A stretch of 64,000 nucleotides of DNA, taken from an uncultured Verrucomicrobiota bacterium (lineage in GTDB: Bacteria; Verrucomicrobiota; Verrucomicrobiia; Opitutales; Opitutaceae). The notes below the pieces were generated by a model. The model was not told the origin of the DNA and made no database searches. It saw only the letters and a program-made list of their open reading frames with translations. The position numbers were made by a program, and so were the translations under genes. Shown one piece after another: positions 1-10,800 of the stretch. The DNA lies in the NCBI GenBank assembly GCA_903869675.1, contig CAIQAB010000002.1:124001-188000 (forward strand). Reading direction: 5' to 3'. Every line of letters starts with the position of its first letter. Within the stretch, counting starts at the first letter, position 1.

Positions 1-495
1 CCGATCTACAAAAACGGCACCATCGGCCTGGCTAAAAACGACCTCGAGCGCGCCGCCAAGGCCATCAACGCCACCCTCAAGGTCAACGGCTACGGCCGCG
101 CCTTCATCTCCGTGAACAAGGCCCTCGTGACCCAGGCGAGCTCCGCCATCCCGGTCGTCCCGCTCTACATCTCGATGCTTTACAAGATCATGAAGGCCAA
201 GGGCACCCACGAGGGTTGCATCGAGCAGATCGACCGCCTCTTCCGCACCCAGCTCTACGGCGGTCACGGCCTGGTGTTTGACGAGGCCGGTCGCGTGCGC
301 ATCGACGACTGGGAGATGCGCCCCGAAGTGCAGGCCGAGGTCGCCGCGCTCTGGCCGCAGGTAAACACCGGGAACCTCGCTGCCCTGACCGACATCGCCG
401 GCTACCGCACCGAGTTCCTCAAACTCTTTGGCTTCGGTCTGCCCGGCATCGACTACGACGCCGATATCGACCCGCACGTCGAGATCGCCGGGTAA
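1..495 (+). CDS. fabV: Enoyl-ACP reductase FabV, C-terminal part (5' truncated)
   Basis: The reading frame is open from base 1 and ends at the TAA at 493-495, leaving about 164 C-terminal residues of a family that is usually about 400 long. The segment SVNKALVTQASSAIPVV, then IDDWEMRPEVQ and FLKLFGFGLPGIDYDADID are the conserved C-terminal blocks of FabV, the NADH-dependent trans-2-enoyl-ACP/CoA reductase that performs the last step of each fatty-acid elongation cycle in the cytoplasm. FabV is an alternative to FabI and is known in the family to be poorly sensitive to triclosan. The catalytic N-terminal half and the promoter lie outside the window. A malonyl transacylase (fabD) is present at 35748-36671, but the two are not linked. 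Confidence 0.93.
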   Translation, partial: PIYKNGTIGLAKNDLERAAKAINATLKVNGYGRAFISVNKALVTQASSAIPVVPLYISMLYKIMKAKGTHEGCIEQIDRLFRTQLYGGHGLVFDEAGRVRIDDWEMRPEVQAEVAALWPQVNTGNLAALTDIAGYRTEFLKLFGFGLPGIDYDADIDPHVEIAG

Positions 496-848
496 CCACC
501 GACCTTACGACCCATTGCCGGGGCAGGAGCCGCTTAACCCGTCTTCCCCCGGCCAATACCCAAGCAACGGAGATTGGGGGGACTTTAGCGCAAAGATTGT
601 TCGAAATAATCTTTCCGACAGATCATTGCCACTCTCTCCGCCTCCGCGTCCCGGCGCGGGAAAGTCTAAAAGCACAGGGTGCATGGGATAAACCCGGATG
701 CCCCGATTATCCCGGCGGACGGTTGCGCCAGACGACCCGCGATAAGCGCGGTATTCGGGATAAACGGTGGTCCAAACGATTCCGTAGATCGATCCCAACA
801 CTGCAGGCCGCGTCGGTTGGCCCCGGCCAACAGACCGCGACCCGATCG
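496..848. other. Gene-free 353-bp gap with nested inverted repeats
   Basis: No convincing gene is seen here; the ORFs in it are short and unlike proteins. The stretch holds a nested structure: TTATCCCG at 707-714 pairs with CGGGATAA at 756-763, and inside it CCGCG (737-741) pairs with CGCGG (747-751) around a 5-base loop. GGGATAAAC is also directly repeated at 685-693 and 757-765. It separates the convergent fabV and exonuclease genes, so it could be a terminator region or a small structured RNA. No function is assigned. Confidence 0.4.
811..840. terminator. Candidate bidirectional terminator hairpin
   Basis: GTTGGCC and GGCCAAC form a perfect 7-bp stem around two bases, and the flanks (CGCGTCG / AGACCGCG) can extend it with a mismatch and a bulge. 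It sits between the ends of two convergent genes (fabV and the exonuclease at 849). There is no run of T on either side, so rho-independent action is uncertain. Confidence 0.4.
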
Positions 849-1730
849 TCAAAATAACTCGGGCTGCCCGTAGCGTTGCGCTGCTTCGGCGAGGGTCGTG
901 CGCATGTCCATCTCGGCTAGAAAAGCGGTCAGCCCGGCCAGATCGGCCGGTGTCTGCTCCAGCCCGGGCAGTTCGTGCGTGAGATTGAGGGTGACCAAGC
1001 GGCGGTTCAGGCGCAGGCGCGCAGCCGCCCCGGCGAGGGGGGCGCGGAAGCGCTCGGGCTCGATCGCGCCCGCCGCCGCGAGCACACCTTCGAGATCGCC
1101 GTGCCGCTCGAGCCACTTGATGGCGGTCTTTGGCCCGACCCCGTTCAGCCCGGGGATGTTGTCCGAGGTGTCACCGATGAGCGCGAGGTAATCGACAATA
1201 CGCTCCGGCCCGACGCCGAATTTCTCCCGCACCCCCGCCGCGTCGAGCAAGCGCCAGCCGAGGCGCGGTTGGGCACTGGGCGGGGGCAGGAGCACGCGGA
1301 TACGTTCGTCGACGAGTTGAGCGAAGTCTTTGTCGGAACTGACGATCAATACGTCATCGCCAGCGGCCGCGCACCGTGCCGCGCAGGTGGCGAGAAGGTC
1401 GTCGCTCTCGATGCCGTCGATCTCGACCGCCGCCAAACCGAGCAGGCGAGTGAGGTTTTTTATGCCGGGAATTTGGCGAGAGAGGTCGTCGGGCATTTCG
1501 GCCCGCTGGGCCTTGTATTCGGGGTGGAGTTCGAGGCGTTCGCGAGAGCCGCCGAGATCGAAAAACACCGCCGTATGGGCGGGTTTCTCCTGATCGATCA
1601 GCCGCCAGAGCGATTTCACCCAGCCGTGGAGGGCGTTGGTGGGAAACCCGTCCGCACGGGTGAGCGCCGGAGTAGCGTAGAAACAACGGTAGGCCAGGTT
1701 ATAGCCGTCGATAAGGAGCCAGCGCGCCAT
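849..1730 (-). CDS. Stand-alone 5'-3' exonuclease (Pol I N-domain / FEN type)
   Basis: A 293-residue protein that corresponds only to the 5'-3' exonuclease module of DNA polymerase I. Visible motifs are the N-terminal metal-binding IDGYNLAYR, the arch-region sequence HPEYKAQRAEMPDDL, the acidic clusters GIESDDLLAT and SSDKDFAQLV, and the helix-three-turn-helix region GDTSDNIPGLNGVGPKTA that binds DNA. Family members remove RNA primers or flaps with two metal ions. The start ATG at 1730 gives the expected N-terminus. The gene lies directly downstream of the terminator of the giant-protein gene, so it probably has its own promoter in the short gap. A polymerase domain is absent; whether the genome also has a full polA cannot be told here. 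Confidence 0.9.
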   Translation of the reverse strand: MARWLLIDGYNLAYRCFYATPALTRADGFPTNALHGWVKSLWRLIDQEKPAHTAVFFDLGGSRERLELHPEYKAQRAEMPDDLSRQIPGIKNLTRLLGLAAVEIDGIESDDLLATCAARCAAAGDDVLIVSSDKDFAQLVDERIRVLLPPPSAQPRLGWRLLDAAGVREKFGVGPERIVDYLALIGDTSDNIPGLNGVGPKTAIKWLERHGDLEGVLAAAGAIEPERFRAPLAGAAARLRLNRRLVTLNLTHELPGLEQTPADLAGLTAFLAEMDMRTTLAEAAQRYGQPELF

Positions 1731-1750
1731 GGGGATCGGGAGTTGAGTTC

Positions 1751-1784
1751 AAAAAAAGTCCCGGCCGTTGCAGGCGGCCGGGAC
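1751..1784 (-). terminator. Strong rho-independent terminator of the giant gene
   Basis: A perfect 10-bp GC-rich stem (GTCCCGGCCG at 1758-1767 with CGGCCGGGAC at 1775-1784) around a 7-base loop is followed, on the minus strand, by seven T (A run at 1751-1757). It begins 23 bp after the stop of the 9.4-kb gene and lies just before the exonuclease start, so it most likely ends the pilus-like/giant protein transcript. Confidence 0.88.
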
Positions 1785-1806
1785 GGAGACTTTGGCTAGG
1801 CCGGAC

Positions 1807-4800
1807 TCAGAGCACCGGGGCTGCGTAATCGAGCTGGATCTTCAACGGGCCAAAGCCGGCGGTGATCGGCGCCAGACCGGCGGGACGGAACCAGGTGAGA
1901 TCGTTACCGATCACCGGGAACTCGACCTCCGAAGGCGTGGACTCATCGGAGAACTGGACGGCACCCGCGAAATAGCCCAACGGCTTCTTGGAGTAGGGGC
2001 GGAGATAGAGACGGTAATCGCTGGCCAAAGAGCCGGAGACCGAACCGGTGATCTTGGCGCCATCCTTGCCGACCAGGGCCACGCTGAGCACACCCGTGTT
2101 GGCCACGCTCAGCGTGCCCGAGCCGGCGCTGTCGGGGAAGTAAGGCAGGTCGGAAACATCAAGCAGACCGACCTTGTAGCTACCCTGCCAAGGCGCGGGC
2201 GCGGCCTTGGTGAAGGTGAACACATGGATGGCGTCGCCTGATGCCACTGGTGCCACGTCATCCCCCTCGGTCAAGGACGTGGAGAGCGCGCCATCCGCGT
2301 CGAAGAACAGACCCACATCGAGCGCCGTGAGCGGAGCTTTGCGTTTGATCGGGCTCTGCTCGCCAAAGGCGGTGGAGACGCCGTCTTCATCAAACACCAC
2401 GGAGAGCACACCCTTGAAGGAGTAAGTGCCACCATCGCGATAGACCAGGGTGCCGGTGTAGTCGGCGGTGGAGGCGACCTTCACGGTGAGTTTACCGGCG
2501 GGCAGACCATCTGCATCCACCAGGAGGGCCTCGTTGCTGCCGATGAACTTCGCCTCAAGCGCATCAACCATGAGGATGCGCGTGGTGCTGGCGCTGCGAA
2601 CGCCCTTGTTTTGGCTCCAGTAGGTGATGGCGTAGGCCTTCACCGCCGAGGGCAGGCGGCCACTGATCACCCCGGTGGTGCGATCCATGGTGAGGCCCTT
2701 CGGGAGACCGGACGCGTAGTAGGTGGTCCCGGCGACAGACTCCGTGGAGGTTTCGATGGAAACCATCGTGCCGGCTGCGAAAGGCGTATCGCCCTCGAAG
2801 TAGTAATCGGCGACCGCCGCGAGCGACAAGCCGGTGAAGGCATTGATGCGGGCCGCGGTGGGCTGCTCGTTACCGATGAGCAGGATGGCTCCGGCAACGC
2901 GCAAGCGGGCGACGATGGTGGCATTCAACTGCAGGTTGGTGGCCAGGATGACCGTGCCATCCGTGATGCCAGTGCCTGCGGACGTGTTGGTGACCGTGCC
3001 GAAGTTGGCGTTGATGAAGTTCACCACCGCTTGGCCAGCCGTGCCGCCGGTGCTGATCGTGGAGAAGAACTGCTTCGCCACGGTATTGGTGGTCGCCGCC
3101 TTGGCGGGCGCCTTGCCGTAGAGGTTGGTGTAGATGCGCACCGCGAAATCACGCACCTTGTTATATTGGGTGGTATTCGTGATGCTCAGATCGGCGATGT
3201 CCCCGTAGCGCTGCTTGTAAGAAGCGGAGGCGAGCACGGCATCAATCAGGCCGGCATCGGTGGCCACCGTGAGGGCCAACTTCTTGGCCTGCAGATCGGC
3301 GTAGTCGGAGCTATTGGGATAGATGCCCCAAACCGCCAGATGGCTGAGGATGAGTTCAGCCTGGTTATCGCGATAATCGGAGGACTGGAGCACCAGCTCC
3401 GCCACCTGGCCGGAGGTCAGGTTCACCCCGTTGCGAGCGAGGGCCGACTTGGTTTCGGCACTGGTGGAGGAGCGATCCAAGATGGCCTGGTAGGCGCGAT
3501 CGATCCGCGACAGCGTTGCGTCAGGCGCGAGGCCCTTGACCACCAGCGTGCGGGCTTGGGACAGGGTCGCATTACCCGCACTGTCGGTGACGATCGCGTA
3601 GATCTCATAGCTACCGGCCGAGGGCGCGGTGAAGGCCAGGAGATAAGGCGCGAGCGGCGCGGTCGACACCAGAGTGCCGTTGGCGTAGAAATCGATCTTG
3701 GTTACGGTAACTCCAACCGCAGTAGTAGGAACGGCGGCAAAGTTTGAGGTTAAACCAAGATCGATGGTTGCCGGACTGGGTGCTGAAAGCGTGACAACCG
3801 GAGCGGCAGCCGTCGCAGGTATGACAGTGACCGCAGCCGTGGACGATATCGAGGTGTTCCCTTGATTATCCGTTACGCGCGCACTGAGGAAATAAGGTCC
3901 AACATCGTAATTACGAAGATCCAACGCAGTGCTCCAAGTGAGCGTGCCAGGGGCATTCACAGCTGTGCCGACGACCAGATTTTCGTAGAGACCACCGCCC
4001 TCGATCACAACTTGTGGCGTAAACGTATAACCAGAGCCTGGGCTGAGAACACGAATGGATGTTACGGAACCGTTCGTGACAACTGCTTCTGCCACGGCGC
4101 CTACGCCATTTCCAACAATCTTTACACGTGGCGCATAGAGATAGCCTGCGCCAGAAGCAGAGGATGTGGTTGTTCCACCGCTACCTGCTCCTACTGTAAT
4201 GAAACTCACCCCTCCTCCTGTGAATTGAAGCCTTGCCACGGCAGTCGCCTGCTGGCCTCGGGACATGAGGAACTCGACCCTGGCCACGCTTCCATCAGCG
4301 TCGTTGGCTTGTGCGGAGAGGAATAACGCGGAATTATTAGAAATTCTGTTTCCACCGGTAGTTGTTGATGGAGCAAATGGATCGTTGGGATTTCCCGTTG
4401 CTCCTGCAGCAGCAGGCGCGGTCAAAACCACAGTTGGAATAACTCCCGTCTGTGCTTGGACAGTAATTACTCTTGCCGAAGTAAGGACCGCTTGGCCAAA
4501 GCTATCCACTACGCGAGCAGTGATGCTGTAGGGCTTGGCGCTGGCTGGACGCCAGGTGCTGAGCACAAATCGATTGGTGGTGCCAACCTGCGAAGCGATT
4601 CCGACGGATTCACCATCAGCGTTAAATTCAACCGTTGAGACTGTCGCGCCCGGAGTCATCGCACTGGCCTCGGCCTCGAGAAGAACCACTTGATTTACCA
4701 CACCGATAGATCCAATCGCCGCAGGGCGAACCAGCGTGATGGTCGGGGCAATATTGCCGCCCACATAAACTGGAGTGGCAGGCGATAGCCCTTGGTTACC

Positions 4801-7800
4801 GGCAGAATCCGTAACCACCGCGACCACATTGTAGCTGCCTACATAGCTCGGCACCCAATTTACAACGTAGGGCGTGACAGTATCGACCCCGACGCTCTCG
4901 CCGTTGGCGAAGAACTCGACCGATGCGACAGTGCCACCCACCACGGTGGGATTCATAGCCAACTGCACAGTCTGGCCGGCAGGCACGCGCTGACCATCGA
5001 CATTAGCGGTGGACGGGGTGCTCACCACATTACCGGTAACCGGCGTGGTCAGAGGAGCGGGGCTCACAGTCACCGAGACCGCGGTGGAACGCTGGACATT
5101 GTTATTATTATCCTTCGCCACCGCGCGGAAGGTGTAGAAACCGGCGCCATAGGACTTGAAGTTGAACGGTGCGGCAAGACGCCAGACGTCACTGGAGAAG
5201 TCGCGGACGGCGAAGCCGATGGAGAGATTCTCCACCAATCCGCCACCCACCAAACGGACGATAGCATTGGTGTAGCCGGAACCACGATTGGTCACACGGA
5301 TACGGCTGATCGCCCCATTTTGGATCTCGGCCTCGGCCGTGGCGCCCACGCCATCGCCTACGATGGTAACGACAGGAGGGGAGAGATAACCGGTGCCGGC
5401 ATCAGTAAATGCGATGCTGCTGATATAACCGGTTGATTGCTGCAGAGCAGCCCCATTGACCACCACGGAGGGGAAAGTAACGGTCGCTGCTGCTACGGCG
5501 TGTCTTCCTCGATCAAGGAAGAACTCGACCGAGCTAACCGTGCCATCGCTATCCACCGCACTGGCGGCGAGATTAAGGTCGCTATTCGCGGTCGCCGTCA
5601 GACTGGCTGGAGTGCCGCCGTTCGTCGTTGCAGGAGGAACGGGCTGAATGATTTCCACGAAAGGCAGAGCACCGGACTGAGCGATGACAGTGACCAATCG
5701 GGCGGTGGCGGTTTCACCCATCGTGCCGAAACTATCAACGACTTCGGCCGTAAGCTGGAACGAACCCGTGACACTGGGTTGCCAGACGAAGCGATAACGA
5801 TCCAGCTGACCCTGACGTGCACCGGAACCGATGAAGATACCGTTGGCGTAGAAGTTCAGCTGATTAACCGTAGCGCCGGTGCCCACCGTCACAGTGGCCT
5901 CCAATGTGGTGTCCTGACCGGCAACTGCCGTGGTGCCAACAACGGGGGAAACGATTTCAACGGTAGGAGCGGAGGCGGTTGATTTCACAACCGTGACCGC
6001 CACAGGCGCGGTGACCGTGGTCGCGCCCTGCGCGTCAGTGATTACCAGCACCAAGTTGTAGCTACCGGCTAAGGTGGGGGTCCAGGTCCCGGTAAACGGA
6101 CTGTTCCTGACGGTATCCACGAGAACGCCGTTGGCGTAGAACTGCACCGAGGCGATGGCGCCGTCCACATCAGTGGCCAATGCACGCAAGGGCACTGCTT
6201 GACCCACGGTCTGCACGCTAGCGGCGACCGGCGAAGCCAGCGAACCAGTCGGGGCGGTGCCAGAAACTGCAGCGGTCACATTCAGGGCAGAAACTGTTGA
6301 CCGAGTCTTGTTTGAGTCGGCGTCGGAAGCGATTGCCGTGATATCGTAGCTGCCCACGCCCTTCGTGCTAAATGGCGCGCCAGAAAGCGTCTTGCTTAGC
6401 ACCCAGCGATTGGTCGTGCCCTGCGGCGTGGCCGCTCCGATCAGAATGCCGTCGGCGTAGAAATTGACTGCGGTCACCGCGGTATTGTCAGTCGCGTTGG
6501 CAACTAAGAGAACTTGTGAACCTATAGATGCATTGGCCGGTGCTATAACCTGAACTTCTGGCGCGGTGCCCACCAGTTCAGTCACGCGAATATTCAGCTC
6601 AGCGGTCTGGGCTCCGCCGCCTTTAGTATCGGAGGCTGAAGCAACGATCTGGAATACTCCGGTCGTGGTGGGCAACCAGGTGAAGCTATATTGATCCGTG
6701 TTACCGATGCGCGCGGCTTGACCGATGGAGGTGCCGTTTGCGCTCAGGGTTACGTTGGAAACGCGGCTGAAGGAATCACGCGTAAACGCCTTGACGATAA
6801 ATACCAGAGGTTGATCCACCTTGGTATCCACAACCGTGACGCCAGACGAGAGAGCAGGCGTGACAATAGAGACCACCGGAGCGGAAATAACCACCGACAA
6901 CGAACGAACCGGCGAGGCCACCAAGTTACCGTCATTATCAGTCGAAACTGCGACAAAGTCATAAAGGCCCGTCGCGAGCAACGACGCATCCACCGGAAGT
7001 TCCCAATAGCCGGTTACCGCGTTCAAGATGGCGCTGCCGAGTCGGGCACCATTGCCATAGATGACAGTGGAGCGGATCGTGCCGCCAAGATCGCTGGCGC
7101 GCACCTGGAAATTCACAATATCCTGAGTGAGGATGGGCAGGGCATCTGCAGCGGGGCTGATTATATCCACCACAGGGGCGGTGCCTATGATTGCGCTCAC
7201 CGTAAAGTCACGGGAACTCGATTCAGAGGTGCCTTGCTGGCTGTCGGTGGCCACCGCGGTAATTGTATGGAGACCGGTGGTGGTGGGATACCAAGTGTAA
7301 CGATAGCTAGCAGTTAATCCCTGATGCTGGGCGATGCCCGGTAACAGCTTCCCGTTGTCCTTGATCTGGACGCTGGAAATAGAAGCTGCCGGGTTCGTGG
7401 TCGTGGCGTTTAGTTCCAAGAATACAGGCTGGCCTAATGAGGCGGGTGTAACTGCATCGGTTGGAGAACTGATATTAATAGTAGGGCTGGGGGGCGGCAG
7501 CACGCGAAGAACGATCTCATTTGAGATGGAGTCATTGCGCACTTGTGAACCTACCTGGCCGACGACCAAAGCAGGATCGTTATCCGATACTATTGCAGTC
7601 AGCTTGTATTCACCACTGTAAGTAGGAGTGTATGAATACTGATAAGGGGGTATGGTATCTGTATACAACAGAAGGCCATTGGAATAGAAACTGACCGAGT
7701 AAATACTATTCTCCGGATCCGTGGCGATCGCAGACAAAACAAAGGTTCCGCCCACCGTGAGGGTAGATGTGGAAGAAGACAGGGTGACAGACGGACGCTG

Positions 7801-10800
7801 CGTTTGCGGTGCGACTACATTAATAATTTGGGGCGTCGAATAAACCCGGTTTCCATTTCCATCCACCGTTACCGCATAAAGCTGGGTCGGGCCGGCGACC
7901 TGGGGCGCGGTGTAAACAGCATCCAGCAACATGGTGGAAGAGGTGCCAACCGCTGAATTACTCGCGATCTTTATATTGTTCGCGTAAATCTCAATGGACT
8001 TGATCACGCCATCCTTGGGCAACTGCTCGTCGCCACTAATGGTCACGTCGCCGCCGTCAAAGGCGGAGGCGGAAATCACACGACTGGAATTAAACGTGAG
8101 ATCACGGGTATCAATCGAAATTGTCACCGTCGGCGCCGTGCCGAGGACGGGGGTAACCGCCTGGCTGATCTTGCGGTCAACCACGAAGATATCGCGCTTT
8201 TTATTCAGGTCCAAAGGAATCTGGTTGGACTTGCCAAAAATAAAGCTGCTGCTGTTGCTCGCTTCCGAGGTGAAGAGCATATAGCGACCGTTGCTGCTCA
8301 TCGTGATGCTTCGGCTGCTGGGGACTTCATATCCGCCGATCAATCCAATGGTTTCCTGACCGTATTGGCTGATGGAAACGCGCTCCGAACCTTCCGTCAA
8401 GATAGCGCTGGCCTTGGCCTTAGATCCGCCCGTCGTCGGTGAATTAGGCAAGGTGATCGTAGGCTCGGTGAGGTAACCGGAACCGCTGTTCAAAAGATCG
8501 ATGCGGGTAATGGCACCACCCTCAACGACAGCCAAAGCGGATGCCGAACTGCCACCACCGCCGGTTATAGAATTGCTGTCCAGTAAAATATCCGAGGTGT
8601 AGCCGCTTCCGCCTTCGGTCACGATAATAGATTTAATTCCAGTATCCCGGATATAGACGTCGCTTGTATTGTTTATATCCGAATAGCTGTTGATGGCATT
8701 GGCAATCAACCCGTCGGATATCACCGCAAAAGCAGGATAGCTAGTAGTCCCAGCGGAGTCTGTGACGTCGATAGAAACATCGGGAGCGCTGACGTAGCCT
8801 GCACCTGAATCCAGCATATCGACCTGACTGATTTTACCATTTTCAAAGGTAACCTGGGCGCTGGCCGGGACCAGGGGGGTAGAGAGGATAGAAACGGTTG
8901 GAGGATTGAGATAACCACTGCCCTGAGAGATAACCACAATATCGTAAATTTTCCCGTTCTCGATAACTGGAACCGCCTCGGGCTTTACGCCACCGCCAGG
9001 GGCATCAGGATCCGTGAAGTCGATCTGGGTATATTGCGGATTGTAACCAAATCCATTGGTGGAAACTGATACATCTTGAACGCCTCCGCCGGGTGTCAGC
9101 GTGGCCACACCCGAAGCTCCGTCCCCTACACCATTGGTAAAAACTACTTCACCACTGGCGTAGCCTCGTCCTTGTCTGGTGAGCGTGATGCCGGATATAG
9201 CGTCTGTTACGTCGCCAACCGTGCCAATAGTCGCCGTAGCTTGGGCGCCACTGCCGCCGCCACCGGTGATATCTACCGAGAGCTTGGGATCTGCGGTGGC
9301 GGAATATCCGGAACCAGCGTTGTCAATTACAATGCTAGTGATTTGTCCGTTGAAAACGATCGCATGAGCAGTCGCGCCTGAACCGCCACCGTCTTTGATG
9401 GTAACGACAGGCATATCAACCGTCACGCCGGTGTTATCAGGGATCACACCCACTACGCCCGAACTTTTGGTTTGAAACACCCGTCCGTCGGAACGCTTAA
9501 CGGTGGTAGGTTGTAGATCGCTGGCCTCGGTTCTGAAGCCAATATAGCGACCGTCACCGCTGATAACCGGGGCAACGGACTCTTCGTCGGCAAATCCGGG
9601 CAAGGGATCCAACGGCGAGATACCGGTGGAAACGAGATTTAAAGAGGTGTTGCCAGCTGTATCATAATCCAAGGCCGGATTTAATACCGCACCCGGGAGG
9701 GCATTGACCGCTCGATTGACAACGTAAACCTGGGAAAGCCCGGCATCATTGGTATCACCATTAGGGGCAGTGGTGTTGGTTGCTCGTGTAGCAAACGCCA
9801 CATATCGACCATCGCGGCTGACCGCAGGGTCAAATGCATCGCGATTCAAAGCCGTAAAACTGCGAGTTACCGCACCAAAGGCCTCGCGGAGAACCGAAAT
9901 ACGTTCGATCCGGCCAGTGGAAACACCTGCTGCCAGGGTTTTAGCCAAAATTTCCGACCTTGGTAGCGGTGCGGCAGCACCAAGGGACAAATTACCTGCA
10001 TACGAACGAAACACCACTGTGCTACCATTTTCACTGATGCGTGCCTGGGTGCTATCCCCGTTTCCAAGAACACCTGCAGTCGTGGCGCTTGCTGCCGTGA
10101 CTGCTTTAGTGGTGCGATTATAAACGTAAATATCCGACTTGCCATTGGTGTCCAAGAGAACCCCGTTTGCGCCTTTGCCGAGAAGATTGGATGCCAAAGA
10201 CTCAAACGCGATCAAGTTGCCATCCCCGGTAATGGAGGGCAGGAATGAGCCACCGTTAGCTTGCACGCCGGCAGGAGAGCCGGTGGGCACACTGATCAAG
10301 GTCGTGGTGGCATTGGCGAGATCATAGAGAAAAATATCAGTCTGCTGATTGGTATCGTTGGCACCCGTTCCCGATACAAGATTACTCGCGGAGGATTGAT
10401 ACGCGATGTAGTAACGAGGGCTTCCAGCGATGGGGTCAACAGCACCTAGTGAACTGATAACCGGGAATTTACTTTCAGCATTTCCAGCAACTCCGCCCAA
10501 TTGAGAAATCAGCTTAACTTCATTCGTTAAAGTATCGCGGAGATAAATTTGGGAAATGCCGGCGGGGGCGGTCGGGGTGGATACTAAATTTGTGGCTTCA
10601 GATTGGAAGACCACATAACGTCCATCCGCTGAGATGGAGGGGCTTTCACTTAATTCATTCGATTCCGTGCCACTGGCGCTAGTTGATATACGGCTGACGG
10701 TCGGAGAATCATAAGGGCGAATAGTGACACGGGCCGCCGCGGTGATGTTTACAGCGGGTATATCATCTGCTGGAGCTGAATCAGCGCTGCCATTATTAGT

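Noticed and set aside
2611-3747. 378-codon plus-strand frame opposite the giant gene
   Set aside because: Shadow; the minus-strand frame has a signal peptide, repeated domains and a terminator.
3985-9430. CRISPR or tandem DNA repeat in the giant gene
   Set aside because: The repetition is at protein level only, in frame, with divergent DNA and no regular spacers.
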